A stretch of 35,054 nucleotides of DNA from Folioceros fuciformis (GCA_049999805.1 JBNGIO010004918.1:1-35054); one strand, 5' to 3'. Positions 12,053 through 22,123 are shown, counted from the first letter of the stretch. Notes: generated by a model not told the origin, from the sequence alone. Numbers and translations are program-made.

Positions 12053-12292
12053 ATGACACAACAAAGCAAAGTGTGCAAAGTGTCTGATTGCAAGGAATTT
12101 GGGAAAAAGGTGCACCTTAAGGACCAAGCTCAAGGAATTGAAGGAAAGAGAATGAAATATGGCGATCATACAGTGTGGATACCGTACGGCAAGGAATCAA
12201 ACAAACAAGGGTCCATATCACACACGCAAACACAAAGCAACATCGAGCAAGATGACAACTGCAGTCTTGGAATAATTATATACCACATCTAA
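12053..12292 (+). other. Short ORF of uncertain status in the AT-rich island
   Basis: An ATG-started 79-codon frame rich in Lys and Gln (MTQQSKVCKVSDCKEFGKK at the start). I recognise no family and no splice context. It may be a transposon fragment or chance. Confidence 0.25.
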
Positions 12293-12770
12293 AACACAAT
12301 TCATAGATGTTGCAATTCCTCCCAAATTTCAAGGTGGTGCACCAAGTAACCAGCCGCTAACAATTTATATTTCACATGCTGAGTGGGTACAGGATCCAGA
12401 TACATATATAACAAATATGTCAATGTCCATGGAGGGATCCATGGATGGTGACGACAATGATGTGGATGATGGATCCATGGATGGCGAACTCGATGATGTG
12501 GATGATAAATCCTTGAATGCTGAAAATGATGCTATAGATGATGAATTTCTAGATGGTGAATGAGATGATGTGGATGATGAATTCATAAATGGCAAACATG
12601 ATGGTGTAGATAATGCATCCTTGGATGATGAACAAGATGATGAATCCGTGAAATGTGAGAGGATTTCAAATCCAATTATGTATGAAGGATATGTAGAAGG
12701 AATTCAAAGTCGAACTTGCTTAGAAAAATTGAAGCTCATCCACCCATCTAGGTCAATTTATAACCAATAA
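12276..12770 (+). pseudogene. Decayed ORF with 12-residue acidic repeats
   Basis: One plus-strand frame is open from 12276 to the stop at 12768-12770 except for a single TGA at 12561-12563. It reads a non-repetitive head (FIDVAIPPKFQGGAPSNQP), then six 12-residue Asp-rich repeats such as GSMDGDDNDVDD, then a tail (ERISNPIMYEGYVEGIQ). The family is not recognised. The stop in repeat four and the lack of a good start suggest a degraded gene or transposon ORF. Confidence 0.5.
12435..12650 (+). repeat. 36-bp minisatellite, six tandem copies
   Basis: Six exact-length 36-bp units run without gaps. The first two start GGATCCATGGATGG and most units end GTGGATGAT or GATGAT. Because 36 is a multiple of 3 the frame is kept and each unit encodes 12 residues rich in Asp. 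Units one and two are closest; later units have drifted. Confidence 0.9.
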
Positions 12771-13189
12771 GTTAGCATAAGAGAATTCACCAAGGGTGTG
12801 CGCCTAATTGGCGTATTCCACAAAGCCCATTTGGTGCACATTTGAGTTTACATCATCCTAGTCACATATCTATATTTTATCCTTTTTTTTCAAAAACTAC
12901 TTATATTGACGTGTGGTGGACATAATCGATCTCCATATATTTGCTTGAAGCCCACAACCAGGTGGAACCTATGGCCTTTTAACTCCAAAAATTGAAGAAA
13001 AAAAAGAATCTTACTTTCAGTGCTCCGATCTACCGACCCATTAAAGTTTATGTTTTATGGAGAGGAAACCACCTATCTGCATCCCATGTATTAAAAAACG
13101 ACATAATCAAATATGTTCATAATCATAATATACTATCCACTTCCACTAATCTTACCATCCCCTCTAAACAAAAACATGAACGTCTTGGT

Positions 13190-14249
13190 TGGCCTTAAAA
13201 TCGACAACTACATTTACGTCTTTAAGGCGCTGGCCCTCTGTGTCTCCGAAGTCGTCTCCCTCCACATCCAGAATAGAGAAATACGGGTCGTTCACGGTCT
13301 AAGGCGGAATTGTCCCATTCTCATCCTATACAGTCATAGCATAAAGGTCTTCCGTTGGTCTGTCGTCCACTTGTGAAAGAATCTCTCCTTTTTTTTCCCA
13401 ACGAACTGAATACCTATATTTGACGGTCAACGCTACCATCCGCGCACACTTCTTTGTCCCAAAGCTTCACGGGCCCGTGCGAGAACAGTTCTGTGCTAAT
13501 CTCCTCATCAGAGTCTGGCAAAAAGCCTATGCCATTCACCCACTACATGATCTAAGTGGAGCATCTTATATCGAAATCCACTACAATAGCATGCCTTCCT
13601 CTTTGAAACACAGATTGTGGAAATGACCCAGATCCTGCGCAAGCATCTACTACCCGGTCCCCTTCTACGGAGAACATATTCGCCAACCTACCCATTAAAT
13701 CAAGGGGCTTCTAATACGGTGAGATGACTAGAGAATTTGCGAATAGATGTTTCTTCACCACAGCTCCATGCCTTATAACTCGCAAAAGAAGGAATCCATG
13801 ATCCGCAAATAATGGAGCTTTTGTGTCTTGAGCTTCAGAGTGAACTGCACTTCCAACAGTTAAATACTCAACAGTCTCTACTGCGCCTGCATTGGGAGGT
13901 ATGTTAGTCTTCTCTCACACTAAGGTCTGAATGGTTCCCTTCTTGCACCATGGCCAAAGTGCTTCCCTAGCTTGTGTAATCAGATCCACGCCGTGCATGA
14001 GAACCAACCTATACACATTACTGCCGGTGCATTCTGAAACCTTCGAATCATGTCCTCAAGCTCTTCGCTTGTCATCTACCTATCGTATTCATGTCGTTGC
14101 AGTCCGTGAAGCAAATCTGCAAATAACAGAGTATACGATCATTTTACCATAAATGCTTTCATCTCCAGAATGTTTTCGATGGATAACTTGATAAACAGGT
14201 GAAATTTGCCAGGATACATGTCATGAAACAGGACGAGGGGGCTAGGCCG
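13190..14249 (-). pseudogene. Decayed gene with beta-class amino-methyltransferase-like motifs
   Basis: Reading the minus strand from 14249, pieces look like one former protein: PSPLVLFHDMYPGKFHLF, then MTSEELEDMIRRFQNAP, then LITQAREALWPWCKKG, IPPNAGAVETVEYLTVGS, and FANSLVISPY. Next come KPLDLMGRLANMFSVEGD and VVDACAGSGS (about 13710-13624), then GRHAIVVDFD. Order and spacing of KP, RL, S, GD, GSGS and GR match the AdoMet-binding part of beta-class N4-cytosine/N6-adenine DNA methyltransferases, with ACAGSGS in place of the usual FxGSGT type motif. A further piece, DPYFSILDVEGDDFGD, lies at about 13292-13245. Stops (TGA 13917-13915, TAG 13713-13711) and frameshifts make it a pseudogene. Methyltransferase kinship is my inference from motifs. 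Confidence 0.55.
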
Positions 14250-15101
14250 CTGAAATGCCAAAGGGGGGCCACATGGGAGCAATATTGCTGTATACGAGGC
14301 TATGTGGCAGGATTAGCTGTAAACAAAGGGGTGCAATTATTGTCGACGGGACTGTTTGCAACGCAATGTTAGCGCTGAATGGTGTCTTCTCTTTCACAGA
14401 GAACCTAGGGGAGGAAAGTAGGCCGGTCTACCCCACCCGTGAGGACGGTGTCTCTGGGTATGAGGGCTTCATTTTGATCCTCATGCAATGGACCGTACAA
14501 CCCACACAGCACACAACCTATTGCCTGAATTGGGCTACACGTTCATCTTAGTATAGGGAATGACCCATATAATGAGGGCGTCCGCCATATCACAAGATTA
14601 TTCATAACGATGGGCTAGAGTTCAAGCAGGCCTCGGCCGGCCAGCGCCTGAATGTCTAAAGACCAATAGATACTAGTTTAGCAATCTCATAGCACATGGA
14701 AACGGGGGTGGCCAGTCGGCAACCATTTAGAATTTCGCATGCCATGATCTTCAAACCATAAATACACATAATTAGGCTGGCATATGGGTTTTGCATTCAA
14801 AGGCTTGTGATATAGACTATAGTAAATATCGCTAAGGGTTCTCATTTGATGTTCAAAAGACAAGATGTACCTTGCAATGGCTGCAAACCTCTTCCTAGTT
14901 AAAACAGTTCACACAAGCCTGGCTCAATATCCCTTAGCGCGTGCGAAGGGCTATTTGTGGTGAGCTAACCACGGTCACGAAAGTGCTTCCCGCAGATAAA
15001 ATTGAATGATTTAAAAATTGCCCAGTCGTTCCCCAAAAAAGATCTTGCCCTCCACTCTACAATTGACTTTTACCGTCAATGGTCTTCTAAATGAATCATA
15101 G
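14250..15101. other. Intergenic or decayed stretch inside the island
   Basis: No clear gene. It lies between two decayed minus-strand coding blocks and may contain their degraded connecting sequence. A 33-base element at about 14976-15008 recurs inverted at about 15952-15984. Confidence 0.4.
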
Positions 15102-15984
15102 TCATTCATTGTGGCTCCCATCCGTTTCCACATTAGTCGATGCCTTGATCACACCTCCCAGCTCATTCAAGTTTTCTCTTATCCCCTTCTTGTCTGCTGC
15201 ATACAGATGTTTCCGAGCAGTGAGGTGGAAGCCATAGTATAAGATGACAGTGTCACTTAAGAACAACTCTTGTATGTTTTTGGGGTAAACATTCTTCTTG
15301 CGATGACGCTCTCCCCTTCCCTTTCCTTGCATGCCTCCTCCCCTGACAATGAACTCCTCTACACATCTTCCCTCATATGCGTCTGTATGCTCTGTTCTGT
15401 ACCAATGCACAAGAATACTTGGTTGTGGTCCGTCGTTCCGCACATCCTCCACATTCCCTATCCAGAACGATTTGATGTGCATATCCGTGCAACAAGGGGT
15501 TGCGATGAGCATTCCTTTTTGGATTTCACTAATATCGCCATTCACACGCTCCATCTCCTCCTCTTGCTTGCTTGGTCGGCGATATCCTCCCAAGTACATG
15601 TCCCGCGGTGGGAGCTCCCTCAATAGAGCGGAGTCTAGGATGGTGACGTCCGGTACATGCAGGGGTATAGCTATGTCAGCGGTTGCCTCTCAGGAAAACC
15701 AAATCCAAGGACTCCGGAGAGGCAAAACTTGCTTGTCTAAAAGTGTGTGTGCTATCTCCTCCTAGTGTCGCTAGAACTCCATTTGCGAGGCCTTCTCTCA
15801 GATGCACAAGTCCCTCAACTGAATTCAAGGCGCCTTCTATGCCTCTCTTGTCCCTTGGAAGGATTGAAGAGGAGCTGCAATAATATTCAGCGATGGGGCG
15901 AATTTGAGAAATTCTAACCCCCCTTCCGTCTCCTACATGCCCGATGTTGCATTCGATTTTATTTACGGGAAGCACTTTCGTGCT
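14976..15984. repeat. Inverted pair of a ~33-bp element (arms 14976-15008 and 15952-15984)
   Basis: The plus strand at 14976 reads CACGAAAGTGCTTCCCGCAG and continues ATAAAATTGAATG. The reverse complement at 15984-15952 differs at about three positions. In either orientation it encodes TKVLP(A/V)(D/N)KIE. The middle of about 0.94 kb is not symmetrical. Confidence 0.75.
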
Positions 15985-16095
15985 GTCAACATGTACTTTT
16001 GGGGGTACACATAGCTTTTGCTCCGATGCTTTGACATCTTCGCGCACTCTGCTTCGAGACGGTCTCTATGCGCATCCACAGTAGCTTGATATTTC
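15102..16095 (-). pseudogene. Decayed minus-strand coding block (two frames), transposon-like or host gene fragment
   Basis: Two long minus-strand frames, 16047-15676 and 15623-15102, lie in different phases with a stop between. The first includes DSTKVLPVNKIECNIGHVGD. The second includes IKSFWIGNVEDV, ILVHWYRTEHTDAYEGRC, VEEFIVRGGG and FHLTARKHLYAADKKGI. The FWIG-V-V then VHWY pattern resembles C-terminal modules in plant transposon-derived proteins, but I cannot name the family. The copia element is inserted at its upstream edge, with one copy of the target duplication at 16091-16095. It may belong to the same former gene as 13190-14249. Confidence 0.45.
16091..16095. repeat. Target site duplication, left copy (ATTTC)
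   Basis: ATTTC lies immediately outside the left LTR. The identical ATTTC follows the right LTR at 22295-22299. Five bases is the length expected for copia integrases. Confidence 0.92.
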
Positions 16096-16266
16096 TGTAA
16101 CTAAGTTGGCTTGAGTGGAAGCTAGTTGGAAAACTACTTTATTAATAAAAGTAAAATCAATACAATACAATAGATTGCTTAAATACCAAAAGTCGGTAAC
16201 GGTTCACTAATGCCTATTTATCAAAAAGATTAAATAAGGTAGTTAATGTTTATACTTATTTTAACA
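16096..16266 (-). repeat. Left LTR (3' LTR of the element), 171 bp
   Basis: On the plus strand it starts TGTAACTAAG and ends TATTTTAACA, i.e. TG...CA ends. It differs from the right LTR at two sites (AGTGG versus AGCGG; GGTAACGG versus GGTGACGG). Confidence 0.95.
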
Positions 16267-16275
16267 CCCCCTCGT
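16267..16275 (-). other. Short polypurine tract next to the 3' LTR
   Basis: On the minus strand GAGGGGG lies directly before the LTR start TGTTAAAA. This is the position of the plus-strand primer in LTR retrotransposons. The tract is short. Confidence 0.55.
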
Positions 16276-17044
16276 AAACTTAAAGCACTTGAAATAAGGA
16301 AAATGAAAAATAAATGGATAACGCAATGACCACACGCTGGTTAGATCACGGTATCGCGAGGCTGGCCAATGGTGAACGTTTGGTACAGATTGCGAAAACG
16401 GCCATGAACGCGCAGAAGCAAAACATAGGCAACCGGTCGCGATCGACCAGTCCCAAGACGGGATCTTGCAGCCCCGCCACGTGTCGCTGGCTGCTTGGCA
16501 ATCGGCATGGCTGGATACGAATGGTGAGAAGCAACAATGGCGATGGGTGGCTGGTGTCGAGGCGCCCGCTCTGTCCAGGCGCGCAGCCATGGCGCTTGCG
16601 CTGTCCAAGAGCGTGGCCATGGTGCCCGTGCTGTGGCAAGACGGGCTTGCGCCCGGGTTGTGCAGGCGCACGGCCTGGATGCCCGCGCTGGCCAGGCGCA
16701 CTGTGCACTGTGTCCAAGCGTGCTGTTTGTTTGGCTGGCCCCTCTTCCCCAACGGGCGCAATGTTGTCCAGATTGAGGCGTCCAGATCTGGCCTGGAAAA
16801 CAAGAGCTGGTGTGAGCTGTGCGTCGGCAACGAGAGGAAGGCTGTGGAGGCGTGAAAGCTAGCAAGCAGGCCGGCGATTGGGTAAGGACTGTGAGCTTCA
16901 TCCACCGGGTGTTGCTGCCTCCAGAGCTGTGAGAAAATAAGCTTGAGTTGTGCAGATCATCCGAGAAGCATGCTGGAACGGAGCCGGACTGTGAGGGCGG
17001 CAGCATGAAGGAAACGCCCCCTCGTAATCAGACAGGAGGGAAGA
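16276..17044 (-). other. GC-rich 3' segment of the copia element
   Basis: About 770 bases separate the RNase H stop from the polypurine tract. This is much more GC-rich than the rest of the element, and several overlapping frames are open on both strands, which fits composition rather than genes. The 30-bp minisatellite at 16561-16710 lies in it. It may be captured host DNA. Confidence 0.5.
16561..16710. repeat. Imperfect 30-bp GC-rich minisatellite, five units, inside the retrotransposon
   Basis: Five consecutive 30-base units start at 16561, 16591, 16621, 16651 and 16681. The first two start GGCGCCCGCTCTGTCCAGGC and GGCGCTTGCGCTGTCCAAGA. Units share GCGCTGTCCAGGCGC-like cores and often end in GCCAT or GGAT. 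Similarity falls along the array. Confidence 0.75.
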
Positions 17045-19081
17045 TCAATGATCGAAGTAGGGTGAGAAATCGTGAAGCCCCAAGCCGGCCATGTGAAAAT
17101 AATGTCGATGCTTGGGCAATCCTTTGGTGAGGATATCTGCTGTATTCTCGTCTGTCCCCACATAGCTGACCTTGATAACCCCTCGTTCCACAGCGTCTCG
17201 AATATAGTGATGCTGCGTTTCAATATGTTTTGTACGTGCTTGATATTTGGGATTGGCCACTAACTCCAAAGCAGACATGTTGTCACAGAGTATCTGCGTT
17301 GGCTGGAATTGGGTTTGGTCGATGCCGGAGAGGAAGTTGCGATCCCATTCAGCCTCCTTCGAAGCCTCCGTTAAAGATTTGTATTCAGCTTCGGTGGAAC
17401 TGAGTGCAACAGAAGTTTGTTTCTTCGAACACCATGTAGCATAAGGTGTTGATGCAGGTCGGGCTTGGTCAAGGTTGAATTTTCGTAAAATTTTATTTAC
17501 ATATTTAAACTGATGTATGATCAATTTGCCTTCTGATCTAACCCTGAGTAACTGTATGCCCAAGCAGAAACGTAACTCGCCGATGTCCTTCATATCAAAC
17601 CGAGCAGTGAGCTGTTGTTTGACATGAGATAATAAGTCCTGATCATTGGTGGCCAAGATGACATCGTCGACATAAAGTGCCAAGACGACCACAGATGGAC
17701 CCTTGGTAAGCTTATACACATTAGTGTCTGCTGGGTTTTGTATAAAATCAATACTGATTAAGAATTGATGCATGGTAAAATACCATACGCGTCCACTTTG
17801 CTTTAAGCCGTAAATACATTTTAAAAGCTTAAGGACTTTATGTGGGTATTTCTGATCTTCGTATGCCTCTGGCTGTAACATGTACAGTTCATAATCAAGT
17901 TTGCCATACAAGTAGGCTGTGCACACATCCATCTGTTGAAGATCTAAGTCGAATTCAGTAGCGTAAGCCAATAGGATCCGTATGGACTGGGATCTGACTA
18001 CTGGAGAGAATGTCTCTTGGTAGTCAATTCCCTCCACCTGTGTGAAGCCACGCGCAACTAGACGTGCCTTGTAACGTGCAACTTCACCCTTTGCATTTAG
18101 TTTCAATTTAAATACCCATTTGCATGAAATAGCTTTTCGGCCAGGTGGCAAATCAGTTAAGACCCATGTTTGATTTTTTACCAGGGATTGATATTCATCT
18201 TCTACAGCGGCCTTCCACTGCATGCTTTGAGGACCAGTAAAGGCTTGGGTGAGGGATGTGGGTTCATCTGGCAAGGAGTCTTTAACAGCAAGATGGGATC
18301 TAAAATCTATTGACTGATAAGGGGGCTCCTCCCATTCTGCAGGTGGTGCATGGTGACGTGTGGAACGTCTAAGGGCAGGGGCAGGCACATCCGCAATAGG
18401 TGGGTCATCAATAACATGCGGAGCATCATGCGCATCCTGAACAGGTAGGTCATCACGTACATCAGGAACAGGCAAAACCACATCATGCTCTTCAGCAAGT
18501 TCCTCTTGTACTGGATGTTGATGTTCGGGATCGTCATGTGGGATGGGAGGATTAGGGATATCTAACCCATCTCCTGCTAGGGAAATTGCAGGATGGTTGG
18601 GTTCATCCGCATTAGGGTCATCAAGGGGATAATCTGCTGCTTCAGCCGTAGAGGTATCTGTCTCAGTATCCACTTGTATATCATCTGATGTGGCTGGTGA
18701 ACTTCTTTCTAGAAATGTCACACTACGTGCCAATACAATATCTCCTTTATCAGGATTATATAGCTTGTATGCTTTAGCTTGTTCGCTGTAGCCTACAAAG
18801 ATGAGAGCCTTTGCCCTAGGGTCAAGTTTCTTACGTTTCTTAGCAAGTATAAGAGCAAAAGCCTTAGATCCAAAAACTCTTAGATGTGCTAAACTTGGTT
18901 TCTTATGCCAGAATGCCTCATAAGGTGTCATGTGTGGGACTGAACTTGTAATAATCCTGTTCAGGATATAGGTAGCTGTAACAACAGCCTCGGCCCAATA
19001 TCCTTGAGGTAAGCCTGCCCACAATAGCATGCTCCTGGTCATATTAAGTACAGTCTGATGGTTTCGTTCTGAGACACCATT
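17045..19081 (-). CDS. copia pol, second part: integrase C-terminal part, reverse transcriptase, partial RNase H
   Basis: The frame continues in phase directly after the stop at 19084-19082; its first ATG is at 19042. It opens with NGVSERNHQT, which holds the third integrase catalytic residue. Integrase C-terminal and linker sequence with Asp/Pro-rich repeats follow. Counting from the 19042 ATG, the reverse transcriptase runs from about residue 290 (WVLTDLPPGRKAISCKWVFK) to about 525, with QMDVCTAYLYG and the catalytic YVDD at 457-460. At about residue 534 (near 17443) the sequence jumps from RPASTP to TWCSKKQTSVALSSTEAEY. The normal intervening region, about 100 residues with the thumb and first RNase H aspartate, is absent. 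The RNase H end (LCDNMSALELVANP, HIETQHHYIRD, ADILTKGLP) remains. Confidence 0.9.
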   Translation of the reverse strand, partial: NGVSERNHQTVLNMTRSMLLWAGLPQGYWAEAVVTATYILNRIITSSVPHMTPYEAFWHKKPSLAHLRVFGSKAFALILAKKRKKLDPRAKALIFVGYSEQAKAYKLYNPDKGDIVLARSVTFLERSSPATSDDIQVDTETDTSTAEAADYPLDDPNADEPNHPAISLAGDGLDIPNPPIPHDDPEHQHPVQEELAEEHDVVLPVPDVRDDLPVQDAHDAPHVIDDPPIADVPAPALRRSTRHHAPPAEWEEPPYQSIDFRSHLAVKDSLPDEPTSLTQAFTGPQSMQWKAAVEDEYQSLVKNQTWVLTDLPPGRKAISCKWVFKLKLNAKGEVARYKARLVARGFTQVEGIDYQETFSPVVRSQSIRILLAYATEFDLDLQQMDVCTAYLYGKLDYELYMLQPEAYEDQKYPHKVLKLLKCIYGLKQSGRVWYFTMHQFLISIDFIQNPADTNVYKLTKGPSVVVLALYVDDVILATNDQDLLSHVKQQLTARFDMKDIGELRFCLGIQLLRVRSEGKLIIHQFKYVNKILRKFNLDQARPASTPYATWCSKKQTSVALSSTEAEYKSLTEASKEAEWDRNFLSGIDQTQFQPTQILCDNMSALELVANPKYQARTKHIETQHHYIRDAVERGVIKVSYVGTDENTADILTKGLPKHRHYFHMAGLGLHDFSPYFDH

Positions 19082-21073
19082 TTATTGAGGTGTGTAGGGC
19101 ACAGTCAATTGCCTGAGGACACCAGCTTCTTGAAGGAAGGAGTCAAAAGATGGATTGACAAATTCGGTACCATTGTCAGTTCTTAATATTTTAAGCAGTT
19201 GTCCTGATTGCCTTTGAGCCGTATGAAACCAGTCCTTGAAGAAACTAAATGTGTCACTTTTATATTGCATTGGGTATGTCCATGTATAGCGGCTATAATC
19301 ATCTGTTAGGGAAAAAAAGTATTTTGAGCCTCCCAGGGAAGGTTCACTGATTTTTCCTGATATGTCCGCATGTACTAACCCAAGTGGATGTGTTGCCCTA
19401 TGTGAAGAAGCACTTGGAAAAGGAAATTCCTTTTGCTTTGCTAAGATGCATGTTTCACAAATGGGTAAGTGTTTGAAGCACTTTGGAAGGGGTTCCTTAT
19501 GACATTCCGTAACAGACATGTCAATTAGCTTAGACCTGTTGACATGCCCTAATCTAGCATGCCATAAGATGGCTTCCTTTGCTGAACTTGACTGAGATTC
19601 TCCTGCTGAATAAGCTGAATGTTGTGCATCAGCTGCTGGTTGACAAGTAACGTCTAATCTGTAGAGGTCTTGTACAGGTAGTCCTTGAAATACACATGTG
19701 CCAGGAGAAGATCGTCGATAAAAACAGCAATGCTCATGATCTGCCCGTAGATTGAAGAGCTGTAGATGCATGAGCTGGCTTAAAGACATAAGATTTTTAG
19801 CCATAGTTGGGACGAGAAGGACATCCTCAAGGAGCAGGGTTGTTCTGTCATGGAGACTGAAAATACAGGTACCTTTTCCCTGTATTTGCAAGCTAGTTTT
19901 GCTTTGTTCATCTCCTAACAAGACCTTATCACTTCCTGATACAAGTTGTAGAGTGGTGAACAAGCTTCTATCCTTGCAGATATGTGTGGTAGCTCCGGAA
20001 TCGAGATACCAACAACCGCCATCATTCAGAGAACTTGACAAGCACACTGTGAGTATCTTCACCTGTGCTTTCGATCCTCCTGATGCTTCTTTGACTACAA
20101 GACTAGCAGCCTGTTTAGGATGTTTTTGAGGTTCACCTGCCCGCTTCTTACGGCATTCCTTTGCCCAATGTCCAGGAATTCCACACCAATTGCAATTGCC
20201 AGGACATTTGGCAGTTGATTGAGTGTCGCCTCGTTGACCAGGTGAAGAGCTGCCTTTGAATTTTCCTTTGCCCTTGAATGGTGGGCCTTTCCGAAAATTC
20301 GATGCAAACACCTTTCCTGATCTGTTCTTGGATGATCCAAAAGTAAAGGTGCGACTTTGCTCCTCTTGAAACAACGCACCGATTACCTCTTTCAAAGTAA
20401 CGGTCGTGGTTGCACCAGATGAAGAGGCAGTTACAGCAGCTCTAAGGGGACCATTCTGGCTGGTCACAAAAGTCTGATATGATGGGGGAAGAGTGGTGAG
20501 AAACTGCGCCACTGCATCTACTTCTGACATCTTGTCGCCAGTCAACGAGGTGAGCTGAGCCCTAAGATGTCGAAACTTGGTAGTGTGCGCTACCACTTTG
20601 TCCCCCTCTTTCATTTTGAGTGTAAAAAACTCTTGTCTGACTGCGCATAGCGTCATTAAATTTTGTACTTTATATGTTTTCTCCAGATGATTCCAGGTCT
20701 CACTAGCTGAGTTATAGAACTCAATGTCAGGGACAAGATCTGCATCAAGCCCACTGATAAGAACTGCTACGGCAATTGCATTGTGTTGGTTCCACTTGGC
20801 TATGTCATCAGGAGTTGGAGCCGGGGAAGCCGTGGGATCAGGTTTAGGGTATGATCCATCCACAGTACCCCACACACCACGTGCCAGCAGGGTGGCCTTC
20901 ATTCTGACACGCCAGGTGGAATAGCCGTCCCCCTTGAACCTATCCTTTTCACGTAGTTCTGATGTAAAGGTTGGGGTAGCAGTTGTAGCCAAGAGGGCTG
21001 ATGGTGATGGTGGAATTAATGACAGATTCTGAAAACTGCTAATCAGTGTGTTTAATTGTGCTGCAGTGAACAT
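19082..21073 (-). CDS. copia gag, protease and integrase (first part), ended by a stop in the integrase core
   Basis: A 663-residue frame from the ATG at 21073. Gag occupies about residues 1-285. The nucleocapsid zinc knuckle CX2CX4HX4C uses C294, C297, H302 and C307. The aspartic protease motif is WYLDSGATTH with D358. The integrase zinc site HX4H...CX2C uses H505, H510, C539 and C542, and the catalytic aspartates are D570 and D633. A TAA at 19084-19082 ends the frame where copia integrases continue in the same phase. The third catalytic residue follows five codons later, 35 residues from D633, so this stop splits the enzyme. Confidence 0.92.
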   Translation of the reverse strand: MFTAAQLNTLISSFQNLSLIPPSPSALLATTATPTFTSELREKDRFKGDGYSTWRVRMKATLLARGVWGTVDGSYPKPDPTASPAPTPDDIAKWNQHNAIAVAVLISGLDADLVPDIEFYNSASETWNHLEKTYKVQNLMTLCAVRQEFFTLKMKEGDKVVAHTTKFRHLRAQLTSLTGDKMSEVDAVAQFLTTLPPSYQTFVTSQNGPLRAAVTASSSGATTTVTLKEVIGALFQEEQSRTFTFGSSKNRSGKVFASNFRKGPPFKGKGKFKGSSSPGQRGDTQSTAKCPGNCNWCGIPGHWAKECRKKRAGEPQKHPKQAASLVVKEASGGSKAQVKILTVCLSSSLNDGGCWYLDSGATTHICKDRSLFTTLQLVSGSDKVLLGDEQSKTSLQIQGKGTCIFSLHDRTTLLLEDVLLVPTMAKNLMSLSQLMHLQLFNLRADHEHCCFYRRSSPGTCVFQGLPVQDLYRLDVTCQPAADAQHSAYSAGESQSSSAKEAILWHARLGHVNRSKLIDMSVTECHKEPLPKCFKHLPICETCILAKQKEFPFPSASSHRATHPLGLVHADISGKISEPSLGGSKYFFSLTDDYSRYTWTYPMQYKSDTFSFFKDWFHTAQRQSGQLLKILRTDNGTEFVNPSFDSFLQEAGVLRQLTVPYTPQ

Positions 21074-22111
21074 GAACGCACCTAGAAGGACAGTATGGGG
21101 TTATGACCCAACCGTAGCAACTAGGTGTATGCGTACAAAGCATACGTCTACTAAAAGAAAAGACTGCTCTTAGTATGTGAGAAAGGAAGGTTGGGGGGTT
21201 TCACGAGGGAAGGGAAATAACCCGGAGTTACACCCCGCTCACGCCAAATTCCCCCACTTTCCTTTCAAAACAACTTAAGAGCAATAATAACCAAGAAAAT
21301 ATTAAACACACTAAAGATAGGAAACGACACAAAGTGCACCTCTTCATTCAAAAGAAAAAAAAAAGGAGCCGACTGATACTAACCGCTCATGTCCCTTGGG
21401 TGTGCAGACCTGGACCAATGAGGTAGCGCGCCAGGTTCTTTGGTGAAGAGGCGTGACGGAAGAGGCGCCGTTTCAAATCAGGAGCCGGTCAGTGTCGGAT
21501 TGCTCCTACGCCTCAGCCCGCCACCGCGCTACAGCAATCGCTTCAAGATTGTGGTGGGGATGAGGGTGAGGCCAGTCTCTCGTGTTGGAGTTACTCCGCA
21601 GTGGCGAGATGATCAACCAGTTGCCCTTGAGTAATGAGGATGCGCGACAGGAGAATCTCGCCCCGATCCAATGTTGATTGCAATTTCTTCGAGATGCATC
21701 TGAACTCCGATCTGTGGATAGCCGTCGCTCCTTCCCGCTGACCAAAAGTGGTGTGTGTTGGATCAGATTGGTGCAGGACGGGAGATGGTTGAACAGCGTC
21801 TGATGCCGGCAAGCAATCAAGGTTGGGAACCGGTGATCGGTGGTAAGTTGGAGTCGGGCCTCCTCCACAGACACATCCACGGCGAGAGCCGCTAGCTGTC
21901 GTCTTTGCGATGGGAAAGCGGTCGGGATGTTGGGGCCGATATCCGGATTGTGCACGGCTGTATGAAGTGAGTACCGCGTCTAGTAACGGAGGAACTCCAC
22001 ATCTCAGCGCGCGTTTGTCTTGGTAGCCATACCGTAGGGACTCCCCTTGATGAGTTCTCCTATGGTAGGCTCCCCGTCGCGGCATCGCTCATGTACAGGA
22101 TCCAGAGCAAA
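21074..22111 (-). other. copia 5' leader
   Basis: About 1 kb lies between the primer site and the gag ATG. It contains an ATG-started frame of 164 codons (22085-21591, minus) beginning just inside the primer site. No family is recognised for it. It may be a chance upstream ORF or packaging leader. Confidence 0.5.
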
Positions 22112-22123
22112 GCTCTGATACCA
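22112..22123 (-). other. Primer binding site for initiator tRNA-Met
   Basis: On the minus strand TGGTATCAGAGC follows the 5' LTR directly. It is complementary to the 3' end of plant initiator tRNA-Met (GCUCUGAUACCA), the usual primer of copia elements. Confidence 0.93.

Noticed and set aside
14117-14147. A 31-base GT...AG stretch as an intron in the methyltransferase-like pseudogene
   Set aside because: Too short for a plant intron; more likely a decayed or coincidental pattern.
16314-17006. Several overlapping ORFs of 120-220 codons on both strands
   Set aside because: They reflect the GC-rich 30-bp repeat segment of the retrotransposon, where stops are rare; no family features.
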